Assembly: GCA_036365515.1 (NCBI GenBank)
Contig: CM070873.1
Location: 262,801,575 to 262,865,574 of the forward strand
Direction: 5' to 3'
Length of the DNA: 64,000 nucleotides
Source of the DNA: Torymus aiolomorphi
Taxonomy: Eukaryota > Arthropoda > Insecta > Hymenoptera > Torymidae
Part shown: piece by piece, positions 1 to 10,300 of the stretch
How the letters are laid out: the number at the start of each line of letters is the position of its first letter
Position numbering within the stretch: position 1 is the stretch's first letter
Made by a program: the position numbers and the translations under genes
Notes under the pieces: model-generated
Database searches by the model: none
The model's input: the letters and a program-made list of their open reading frames with translations, nothing else
Told to the model about the DNA's origin: nothing

Positions 1-1240
1 ACTGCGAAGCGAATGAGCGCACTATTTTCATTAAAATCACGATAGTTTGTCATGCGAGAGTTTTCTAAAAAAAATCGATCTGTAGCGCACTTCTAAGCTA
101 TTAGTTTTCGAATTGCCTTCATTTATCAAGACCCATAACAATACAGCTGGCGCGTCCAGTCCCATTTTTTCCCTCTCTCCCTAAACCCATCGTGAATAAC
201 AAAATACTAGAAAAAAAATGAACTCGGAGGTTATTAATTTCTTCCTTTGTCCGTGCCCATGGCCTGTGCGCTCTAACGAATTGACGACACGCGGGAGAAT
301 CGGCTACGGATCGGCTTTACTCTCTGTCTCTCTCCGCGGTGGTGGTGAAATCGGCCAACGTTCTACCCTGCCTCTGGCTGCCTGGCAGGTGGTGACATTT
401 TTTTTTTTCAATTTTAACATTTATGCCGACGCGTGCGCTCGCGCAATTTTTAAAGGCTTTGAACCGGAAAGCTTTACGGCCTCGTAAAGCAAGCCCCGCG
501 TCCGGCTATCACACCAGCTCGCTTGCTCTCTCTCTCTCTCTCCCTCCTACGCTCTCTTTCTCTCTCTTTCTCTCACTCCCGTTCATTGCACACCGCCAGT
601 AATATATTATAAAACGCGAGTTTATTGTTTATTGTGCGTCCGCGCGTACACGCGCCTGTCGACGTCGGCGCCGCAGAGAAGGAAAAAAGCGCGCCAGCGT
701 GGGAAAGAACTTAAACGCGTACGTGTGGGTATATGTACGTGCGCACCGGTGTGACGGAACTATAGTAGTGTCGAGAGAGCGAAAGAGAGAAAAGGAAAGT
801 ATGAGACAGAATTACCAAGAACTCTCGTGCACTGAATTTTTCAATAAAATAAGACAGTAAAACGCCGGAGTTTTTGCGGCGACTAAAAAACCCTGAAAGC
901 ATTGCTTGATCGTGAACGAGCGTTAGCGCGTTGCATATAAAGCTCGCCGAGTCGTTCTCTCTCGTTCTCTCTCTCTCGCTCTCTCTCTCTTCGCCTGTAT
1001 AAAATTCATACGAGCGCGAGTAATCGCACGATGTATAAATACGAGGACCCTCGGTCTATTTGTACTTCCTCGCTAGTAGGCGAATTTAAATTTTCAACGG
1101 TCAGGTTTTATCGAAAATATTTTGTGATGCAAATTCCCGAGTGCGCGAGGGCAATGCGCGAATCAAAACGCATGAATTATTTACAATCGCGCTTATCGGG
1201 CCCGAATCTACATTAATATAATAATATTGCCCGACTGGTG

Positions 1241-1249
1241 AGAGAGAGG

Positions 1250-1324
<75 letters not shown>

Positions 1325-1347
1325 AGGGAGAGAGAGAGAGAGAGAGG
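1241..1347. repeat. (GA)n microsatellite
   Basis: About 107 bp of nearly pure GA dinucleotide, broken near both ends by GGGA variants. It produces artefactual open frames reading RERE or SLSL. Such tracts can bind GAGA-type factors in insects, but nothing in the flanks shows a promoter. Confidence 0.95.
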
Positions 1348-2707
1348 CATTACCGTGAAATGTGTCGATAATATACAAATCACATTCGAAAATGAGATCA
1401 TTATCATTTTTACGGATGCTTTCGGTGCAGCCAGTCGCAGGCATAGCATTCCTACGTTATAACAATAATAAAAATATTTACAGCCTCGAGTGGTGGGTAA
1501 TAAATTTCGAGCAATACATTGCGGCGTTTAGCATCGGTAAAAATGCCGTTTTTCATATTATTGTCGCAGTGGTTGTATCATCGTCGACGAAAAATACACC
1601 ACAACCTCTCGCTTTCTTGCCATATTAGCAAGTGATCCGATACGAATTTTTATACAACATAACACGTGCAAGTATCGAATTACATCTCGGATTATACGCT
1701 TACGACATGTGTCTCGATTTCTCGTTTTCACCAAAGCAACTCGTCCCTTCGTTTTTCCAGCCATATATAGTCGCTGAATAAATACAATATATATCCCTCG
1801 CTTTGCCGGAAACCACGGCAGCATGAGAGGGGGAGGCGGCTTAAGCGTGTATAGTTTCGCGAAAAAGAGGAACTTTCCGACATCGCTGCTGCCACTCTCC
1901 TACACGAGATATATTTCTTCGAAAGCCCATAATTCAATCCGACCGCTACCGCCACCGGCGCGTCTTTTCTTTTTTTGCGCGTACGAATTCCCGATCCCCA
2001 CAGCGAGGCGAGGCTCTCGCGACATTTACGCTGCTGGCACGGGGAAGCTTCTCCACCACTGGCCCCATTTCATCGCGTGCGGGAAAACTCTCTCTCTCTC
2101 TTTCTCTCTGCGCCTATAGCGTCGCCACCGCTGTCCGCCGTTCCCAGCTTTATTGCGTATTACCCTTTTATCGCTGACAATTTCTTTTTAGTAGCTTATT
2201 ATGTTTCTTATCATTTTTATATGAAGTCGTAAATACCCCGCCGGCATTACGAATTGCCGATACATGGATTTTCGGTGTGACCGGGTATTCATTGATTATT
2301 TCATTTATTTTTTGTTGTTGTTAAAAAAAGAAGAGTGGGAAGAGTGATATTCTCGAGCTAACAATCATTCGAGAGGATTTCGACATGCGTGCTTTTATGG
2401 CGTGTTGCGCCAACGGCGGCGGCGGTTGCAGTGTGTTTTCGAGCGATAAGACCAAACGTGTTTTTTTCGAGAGGTGCACATAAAATACTGACACTTTTAT
2501 ATTTTGTTTGCGCTGTTTATTGATCCATATAAATTTAGAAATCCTGTATCTAAACAATACTTTTTAATACTCGACTTTTGAAGCGAAAATTTATGACTTT
2601 TCTATGCATGCGTCAGATAGAAGTTCTAAAATGATTACTCGAATGTTTTACAAAATCGTAAAATTTAAATCCAAGAGTATAGTGTTGTCCTTATAGCCTA
2701 TGAAATA

Positions 2708-2733
2708 AAACCAACAATAGCACTTGTTGGTTT
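2708..2733. repeat. Small perfect inverted repeat
   Basis: A 10-bp stem (AAACCAACAA pairing with TTGTTGGTTT) encloses a 6-nt loop in AT-rich DNA. It is too short for a microRNA precursor, and there is no poly-T or known partner that would assign a function. Confidence 0.7.
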
Positions 2734-4076
2734 GTAGAACACAAAAATATAAGCCAAACCGCTCGTCTGTGTCTGATTTTATTCAAGGATAAAATCGCTT
2801 TAATCCGCGCGTATTTAAACTTTTACAGACGCGTAAAATATTTATTGCTAATTTTTTTCGTTCTCATTCCCAACAATAAATTTCTTTATATCGTTACGCA
2901 TGCGCGGCACTAAAATTTTCATTAGCTCGGCTCGAAACGACGGTCGGCTGCAATTTTGAATAAAATAAACTTCTGTTGCGCGCGCGCAAACCAGCAGCAG
3001 CGGCAGCACCGCGAACGTGTTAATTAAAAACAACTCTTCTCTCGCGTGCTATTCGCTCTCGCGCTAGTACATTAATGAATGGCATAGCGGAATTATTTGC
3101 GGATTATAATGGCCGAGCCCGGCGCGTGTGTAATAGTTTACGCGCGCGTGCTTCGTGGGCGAGAGAAAGAGGAAGTCTTGCAAGGCCGCTGGAATTTACG
3201 GGGATTTTCAAACAAGTTTAGTCGCGGACGGCGGCGGCGCGGCTGCTGTAATCACAACCGCCCTTGTAGCAGCAGCAATACACCGTACTCGCGGCGCCTC
3301 GGCGGAGCAGCACGTTTCCCGCGTATAACGCTCGAGCAACCAATTACAGTTTTAAGCGAGCTTTCGGCCAGAAGATTGCCCCGGTTTAACGGCAACAATC
3401 GCTCTATTCCGCACGATTTTGTCCCTCGCACGCGAGTGGATGGGGGGAGGAAATTGTCGAGGTGACTCTATACCTACTCCCCGCGCACGAATTGCGATGT
3501 AAGTTACAGGGCAGCGCCCGCGGCGGAAGCTGTTAACCGCATTTCGGCCCGAAACGTCACAAAGCTTCCTCTCCCTCTCTCTTTCACTCGCTCTTTCTCT
3601 TTCGCCGTTGCTGCTGCTCTGCGAGATTGGCGCGCATAATTGCAGCCACTGCGCGATAGAGGCAACTTCTCCGCTTAGCCTGACGTTTTACGAAACTATT
3701 ATTCCGAATTTCACGTCTAATGAGCTTTCCTCGCAGCGGCCAGAATTTCGAATGTTCGGCCAATTTCGCCCTGGTCTCGTGGCCATTGTGCCATGGCCAA
3801 GATTACTCAATCATGGAGATTTTCAATTTTCCCGACGCTGCTGCGCTCGCAACGACAGGGCTGCTCGCCAACTACGACAATGTAGTAATAAACAAGACTT
3901 CATTAGAATGTTAATTTGATTTAAATAGCAATAACTCGACATCGCTATAAAACTCTATATAAGTAGGGGAGACTGGGATAAAATCGGATACTTCTTAGAA
4001 ATTGTTTATTAATTTGCTAGGGGGGCCGCACCCCCCTGCGCGTTATCGTGCGCCAACCCCCCGCTGTCTATGTAAA

Positions 4077-4097
4077 AACTTCGTTTTTACATTATAG
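4077..4097. repeat. Short hairpin inside the TIR element
   Basis: An inverted repeat, TGTAAAAAC / GTTTTTACA, is separated by only three bases. It sits just after a C/G-rich patch near 4020-4065 that is unlike the surrounding AT-rich element DNA, so the patch may be a small foreign insertion. No function can be assigned. Confidence 0.55.
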
Positions 4098-4129
4098 GCA
4101 CGGCCGCACTTCTCAGGAAAATCTTGCAT

Positions 4130-4545
4130 TTTTGTGCAAAGTCAAATCTTTGAACAATAAGCGAAAATCGACTATTTCAGGCAAACTTATAGGCATTTAA
4201 AAATCGTTTCTATAGGTCTAACTCGTCAGGAATTGATTGTACATGAAAATATTAAGCAGGAAAAAGTTTTGTTTTATTATAACCTACAACTTTTACATTT
4301 AACATATTGGTGTAAAGTTAAATCCTGCCAAGTTATACCCGAAAATCGTCCATTTTATGTATATTTAAGTGTTTAAAATCGTTGTTACAGGTCTAACTCG
4401 TCAGGAATTTGCTGTACATGAAAATGTTAAATGGGAAAAAGTTTTGTTTTATTATAATCTACAACTTTTACAGTTAATATATTTGTGTAAAGTTAAATCC
4501 TGTCAAGTTACAGCCGAAAATTGTCCATTTTTGACCTTTTTAGTT
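4130..4545. repeat. Tandem repeat of about 175 bp, roughly 2.4 copies
   Basis: The block containing GGTCTAACTCGTCAGGAATT occurs at about 4215 and again at about 4390, a period of 175 bp. The downstream parts also match: AAAAAGTTTTGTTTTATTATAA, then GTGTAAAGTTAAATCCTG, then a CCGAAAAT box followed by GTCCATTTT. A diverged partial third copy precedes them near 4130-4190, with the GTGCAAAGTCAAATC and CGAAAATCG equivalents. Copies differ by scattered substitutions. The repeat lies wholly within the TIR element and may be a subterminal repeat array or a decayed internal duplication. Confidence 0.75.
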
Positions 4546-5129
4546 GTTTTTCGCAGTTGTATTGGCAAATATTGCTCGTAGCAAAAAATGCCCAACAGAA
4601 AAAAGGTGTGCTTTAATTAGTTTTAGCAGATAGATGTGTAGATATGAACTTAAAATTAATTTTTCTAGACATTATTATGCTTAAAAATCGATTTTTTGAA
4701 ATTTTTCTTTGTGCTCGTATTCCTAAACTTTTTCATCGATCTTTCTCAGTAGAAGACCACCGGGTAGGTATAATTAAAGGGGCATTTGCTCACAATTCTG
4801 ATGGAATAGATCGGAAATTCTTTGAGATAATCAGGTAACTTGATTATACATACGGACGTACAGATATACATACATCTCAGAAAACGCTTAGAACGCACTC
4901 ACTATGAGTGAATAATGGTTTTTACGCATTAAATTTTCAGTATTCGAATTCCGACAATTTTCGCTCTGATGAAATTATAAGGCTCTTCCGAGTAGCGGTC
5001 GTCCCCAAAAATAGATAACAAAATAATAACAATATTTAACACTAGAATTGTTTTTAATTTACATTCAGGTAACTGAAAATCGACTTGGTTAGCCAAAAAA
5101 GTATTTGTAAAAAAAGTTAAAAATTTACC

Positions 5130-5183
5130 AAAGTATCCGATTTTACCCCGTAAAAAAATTGTCGGGGTAAAACCGAATACTTT
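5130..5183. repeat. Internal hairpin built from the element's end motif
   Basis: Two 21-nt arms (5130-5150 and 5163-5183) are inverted with two mismatches around a 12-nt AT-rich spacer. Each arm carries GGGGTAAAA followed by CGATAC or CGAATAC, which resembles the terminal GGGATAAAATCGGATAC of the same element. This can be read as transposase-binding repeats, or as the junction of two element copies that inserted side by side. Confidence 0.7.
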
Positions 5184-5896
5184 CATTATTCTTTCCAAAA
5201 TGAATTTTAAGCGGCATTCAATAATCTAGAAATAATACAAAGATGTAAAAACGTTGTTTAATGAAAAAATCTTTTGTTAATAATTATAAATTAACGCTTT
5301 TTATAAAAAATCGCTGAAGTCATATTTTCTTCTGATCATCTTTGCCGGGAAGACTTTCAAATATATTTACGCATTTCTGTACCAAAACAACAAATTAATT
5401 TTATATGTATAGTGTATGAACAACGCACTAAATGTCTATTATTAGTTTATTTTATCATTACATTAAAAGAAAGGAGAAAATAAGCTATTCGATATTACCC
5501 CACAGTTCGAAAACAAAATAATTATTCATTTTTTGCAATTAAAAGTAAAATTGAAAAACGGTATTGCTTCTACTTATATATAGTAATAATAGTCATTTAT
5601 TGCAAATATAATTAATTGACAAATGGTATAACAAAACATTAGTGTATAAAAAGTCGGGCATCTAATACAAACTATATCGAGTATAAAAATACAATTTAAA
5701 TATAAATACAATATTCATTTCAAATACAAATATAATACAGCCAATTTACGCTTCTCAGTCTATTTCTTCATTAAAGCTAATTTATGATATCAGAGTTTTA
5801 TTGTTGAAAACTAATAATACTATAAAGTAAGTCAAAATCAGAATTAGTGATATCACAGATAAAGCCTAGAAGTTTAGTTGACTAGAATACACGAGA

Positions 5897-6059
5897 AAAG
5901 GACCCCGCACACAATGTATGGAAAATAATCATTCGGTCAAATTGGATCAAACTTGGGGAAAAGATAGATCTTGAGGTCCTGAACCAAAGTTCTCATGGGT
6001 AAAACCCCCCAAAATTTGACCGAATGATTTTTTCCCATACATTGTGTGCGGGGTCCTTT
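5897..6059. mobile_element. Nested hairpin MITE of about 163 bp
   Basis: Arms of 47 bp (5897-5943 and 6013-6059) are almost perfectly inverted. They begin AAAGGACCCCGCACACAATG and end with the GGTCAAATT box. The spacer is 69 bp. Its sequence is unrelated to the ends of the surrounding TIR element, so it is probably an independent insertion inside it. No convincing target duplication is visible. No coding capacity. Confidence 0.75.
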
Positions 6060-6300
6060 ATTATAACATAAATAATAAGGTTATGTACGTGCTGAAAGAA
6101 TATGTTGCTTACAGGAAGATTATACGCACTGTGACTGTCACGATGAATACGGTCTTGCGAAATAAGAAATCTTTGACCTCTTCTAAAGTCAACACGAGGC
6201 TATTGTTGACAAGCCGATGGTATAGGAACATTCTCAAAGAGATACCATAGCTATTATATATGTAGATCGCTTTATAGTAGTAACTGAGAAATTGACAATT

Positions 6301-6334
6301 CCGGTTTTGCCCCAGTATCCGGTTTTATCCCAGT
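6301..6334 (-). repeat. Tandem end-motif pair at the right terminus
   Basis: The right end of the TIR element carries two adjacent copies of CCGGTTTTRYCCCAGT (6301-6316 and 6319-6334). The outer copy is the TIR itself. Together with the copies near 3974, 5130, 5163 and 5482 this makes six instances of one motif within the element. Confidence 0.6.
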
Positions 6335-7346
6335 CTCCCCTAAATACTTTTTGCACAGAAAATATTAAATCCGAAAATTCTGAAATCTCTACGAAACAGA
6401 TTTCATTCACACAGCACTCTGGTTAATCGCGCGGATGAGACTGCTGGATTTGATTTGAGAAAAATGTGACTGTTAAGAGCACAGGTCGTTGATCGTGCCT
6501 GGACGAAAATCCGTTACCCTCACTCGCTCACCCTCGAGAAAGGCTCGCGAGATTACACGTACGGGGCCGAGAGGTAGACGCTATGGGGGGCGACTTAAGG
6601 GCCGGCGTTAAATTTGTGAAGCAGAAGGACTCGGACCCGAGATTCCTCCACCTCCCCGAGCCTGCCGGTAATTCCCATGTCGAACGCTCAGACGTACGCG
6701 CAAAGAAGCTCGAGCGCGTGCCTCGTCGTCGAGGAGCACAGCTGTAAAATTCGCCGGTTATCTCGTGTTCGTGCACGCCGGCTATGTGCACTCTCTACTC
6801 TCCGCGGGGATTCGTCGAACGGCCCTTTCGTAAATCAGGAATACCTACCGGGCAAGGGTTGTAGTATGTGTATAGAGAAGAGGGAAATCGTGAGCGATCA
6901 CGCCCAAAGTGTTAACTTTTATATTACGCGCGTTCGACTTTTCTCCTTTGTGAACTAACTTCCCGCGCTTCTTATGATGCGGCCGTTGTATACACAGGCG
7001 CATCGGTTTTCCGCGTAGTCGGTGAGAGACGAAGAGAAGCGCGGACAAAGTTTGAGCGTGCGGGTCGCCGCCGTAGCGTGTGTTTTCGAATTTCGAACTT
7101 TTAATTGTTGGACCAACTTTTTGGCGTGTATGCGCAAACAGCGGTATTATTGAAAGAGAAGACTCCATAATTCTTTCGCGCGGCTGGTCTGTGGTGTGTA
7201 GGTACTCTGAGTATATTGCTCCCCCCGCGTGTGGAAGTTTCGGGAATTTTTATTTCGCAGCAGCTCTCGTATAAAGTGTGTGTAATTAGAATATTAAATG
7301 AGATGCAAAATATGGTTCAAAGTCATTTAGAAAGTTGCCCGCGCTC

Positions 7347-7349
<3 letters not shown>

Positions 7350-7379
<30 letters not shown>
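7350..7379. repeat. (TA)n microsatellite
   Basis: A pure TA dinucleotide tract of about 30 bp, which accounts for the YIYIYI run in the overlapping frame. Confidence 0.9.
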
Positions 7380-7381
<2 letters not shown>

Positions 7382-10300
7382 GGAGCTGTATTATTCATAT
7401 TCGAAAGTTAAGGCGTTATAACGTGAGTATAACGAAGTTTTTCATACTGTTCGAAACATATCATAAAAAAAGTTTCATTCGGCTTGTCTTTAATGATGGC
7501 ACTGTAACAAGCCACCCGTCCCAGCGAAGGAAAATTGAAAATCATGGCGTGTAGGTGTAGGATAGCGTGCACTGGACGCGAGGGCATTGAGTGCCGATGA
7601 CTCGTAAAGTAGAGTAGAGCATAAGGGCTCGAGTCGAGTGCGCGGCCGTTACACGAATCGTAACGCGTGTAATTGAGATAATTGACGAGCACGTCATTCG
7701 AATCGTCACTCGCGTGTGTACGCGCGTGTCTCTGTCCTCTATCTCTCGTACCTCTCACATTCGGGGGCGTGCGCATACATACATATGTTCGCGCATGTGT
7801 ATGCGTCTCTGAGAGGGCCATCGTCGATTCCCCAAAATGGCACGCGAGCGCGTGACGGGGACAGACAGGCAGACTCGCGTGCCGCAAATAAACCTAATCG
7901 CGCTCTCGCGCACCAGAGTTCGAGGATTCGGGATTATCCGGGCACTTTCCGGTGGCGGCGGGGAGCCACTCTCCTATAACTGGGCCGCCTTCGACGCTCG
8001 TCTACTACCAGCCCGCATATATATTCTATTCTACTAATTTCACTTGCATTGTAATGCATCCGCCGATGAATATTTCTGTCGACCGAGCGAGAACGCGTGC
8101 GGGATTATATTGATTAGCCAGAGTAGTCGATCCCAAGCCTGTCGCTTGTGCGCGATATTCCGTCGAGTTATCATAATTGCAATTAGTAGGGACGAGCTCC
8201 CGCGAGCACCTTTAAAAATAGATTTCGACCAATCAGAGCCGGTAATTAACCTGTCGATAAATAAGTGCTAGAGCGCGCGGGCGTGGTTGGATATGTTGTA
8301 AATTACATCGCAATGGAGCAAGTAATTGGATGTCATCGGCTGCGCTTGGCGCCTCGCAAGCAGCTTGCACCGCGCGCAAAATAGGTATCGTATTATTTAT
8401 CGTTAGCTCGTCGCGAGGCGTGAGTTCACGGTTTCCACTTCATTAAAATAATTACTCCACTCGTAGAGATTTAAATATAGTACGCCAATGTATTTTCAAG
8501 AACTCGAGTCGACTTTGAGAGATGTAAGTATAAAACTGCTGAATAAATTATTGCAAGGATAAAAAGGTCTCTTGAATTTATAAACGGGAAGGTGTCTCTC
8601 AAATAGCTCTCTCTCTTCAATAAATGCGTGCCCTTCGCTCGCCGGGGATTGTATATTTACAATGAAAGGTGTAATATGTCTTCTATCGCGCTTCCTCGTC
8701 GATCTTTAAGGATTTTCATTATAACACAGCTCTCTAGCCTTTCTCCTCCCTTCCGCCCCCTCCCCCTGCCTTTCCGGGCCCGGCAGCTTTACGAACATTC
8801 CGACTGCTCGTTTCGTAGAACAATGTCTTCGTCTCTCGACGGGATCTTTACGCTATGCCGCGGTAATGAGGCCGGCGAGACTCTGCTCGCGTTGGGGCAA
8901 ACTGAGCGTGATAGAGACTGAGCGAGCGAGCTCAGAGGCGTCGGGATTTAATTTTCCCCTCCCCCAATCCTCCTCACTCCCATTTTCAATCGGTTACTAC
9001 TGGTGCGTTAAAACTCGACTTCCCTCTTTCTCTCTTTGCTCGCCTCCTTACTGGACGACTTTGTTTCGTTTACTCGACACAGCAGCAGCAGCAGAAGTAG
9101 CAGCAGGAGCTACGGAGTTTTTCCCACGGTTCTCAGGACAGCGCGAAGCGTCTTTTCGTCGCGTCAGTCTCTAATAAATTGGAACGCCCGACTTCGTCGT
9201 CGTCGCCGCCACGTTGAAACTGCCTCGCACTTTTCCGCGCCGCTGCCTCGGGCGAATTTTTTTCTCTCATTCCTCGCCCCCTTTTGTTACGGCGAATCTG
9301 GCGTATTCTCATTTTTTTCTCCCGTATACCCTCCTTTATTTTGCATCTTACGTTCCTGCTATTACCTCGTCCCATTCTCTCTCGCGTACGCCCCTCTCTG
9401 GTTGAAGACGAGAGAATTGGATTTCGCGATAAATGTCAAGGCGAAATTGCGCGATTCGTGTAAGTTTAGATCCCCGCGATTGAAAAAGAAAAATCTGTAT
9501 CGACGTATTTCTGTACGGGCTTACTGGTAATTGGTAATTTATACTACGGGGGGAAGGAGGAACAGCTTGATTGAACGCGAACATTCATAGTTGATTATTG
9601 GAGTGGCTTCTTTCATGCATACAAATAAAGAAGATAAGTAATTGAGCGGCGAATAAAGAAGAAGATTTTCTAGGGTCTTGTGCGAGGATAGCGTTAAACA
9701 CGAAGAACGCTTAATAAATTTTTGGCGAGAAATTCCACTTTTTCGGGGTGCAAGAATCCTTCCTTCCGCTCCCGACAGCAGCGAAAGTAAAGACAATAAA
9801 TAACTTTCGTATGTTTCCGGCTTTCACGTGAGTCGTATAAAAGATCCATAAATTTGTGATTTGCAACTCGCCGTAAAACAACACTTGTAGGATTCTTTTC
9901 GGTGTTTTCGCCCCGCGCCGTGCTCCTATCCTCCCTCCCTCGACGGGCGTCCAACTTTTTTCATACCCCCTTACTCCGCTTCGTTCCGGCGTTCGAAAAC
10001 ATTCGGTCTCTCCCGGCGAAATGACGAACGTCCGCGTAAAGCCAGATGTAGAAGACAAAGTCGTATAACTGCCCCGATGAAGTTTGTTTCGGGCCACGAT
10101 TTTTTCGCCCCGTACCTCAGGCAAAGTAAGAGAAAGAAAAGTCGACTGGGGAATAGAAGAAGAGACTATCGGGATCGAGAAGAAGGGAAGAGAGAGAGAG
10201 CCGAAAGTCCTTCTATCAGCTATGATCGCGCGCCCGCGCAACACGGCAGCAGTAGCCCCCTCCGTCCTTATATTTGGAGGACTTCGGGGGCCGACTCGGA

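Larger units (their letters stand above)
1..3963. other. Non-coding block with no supported gene
   Basis: I see no credible gene here. Open frames are short, lack domain-like composition and overlap on both strands. The block holds pyrimidine-rich stretches around 523-575 and 955-990, a long GA tract (listed separately), a perfect small hairpin at 2708-2733, and CpG-rich patches around 3100-3600. The ends of the block show no clear splice or promoter signal. It is most likely intronic or intergenic. Confidence 0.6.
3966..6340. mobile_element. TIR DNA element of 2.4 kb with TA target duplication
   Basis: The left end begins GGGGAGACTGGGATAAAA and the right end is its reverse complement. The match extends about 27 bp (through CGGATACT) with one mismatch. 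Dinucleotide TA flanks both ends (3964-3965 and 6341-6342), as expected for a target-site duplication of the Tc1/mariner/pogo type. The interior is AT-rich, contrasting with CpG-rich neighbours. No intact transposase is present; the best internal frame is below 90 codons, so the element is non-autonomous or decayed. Inside lie a 175-bp tandem repeat, several copies of the end motif and a nested hairpin element. The superfamily call rests on the TA duplication only and is an inference; ends and boundaries are seen directly. Confidence 0.8.

Noticed and set aside
1391..1415. TGAGATCATT, resembling the start of the bantam microRNA
   Set aside because: Similarity stops after ten bases and no hairpin with a complementary arm is visible.
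4929..5198. 89-codon minus-strand frame in the TIR element, considered as a transposase fragment
   Set aside because: Part of it simply translates the element's end motif; no DDE/D or helix-turn-helix motif can be recognised.
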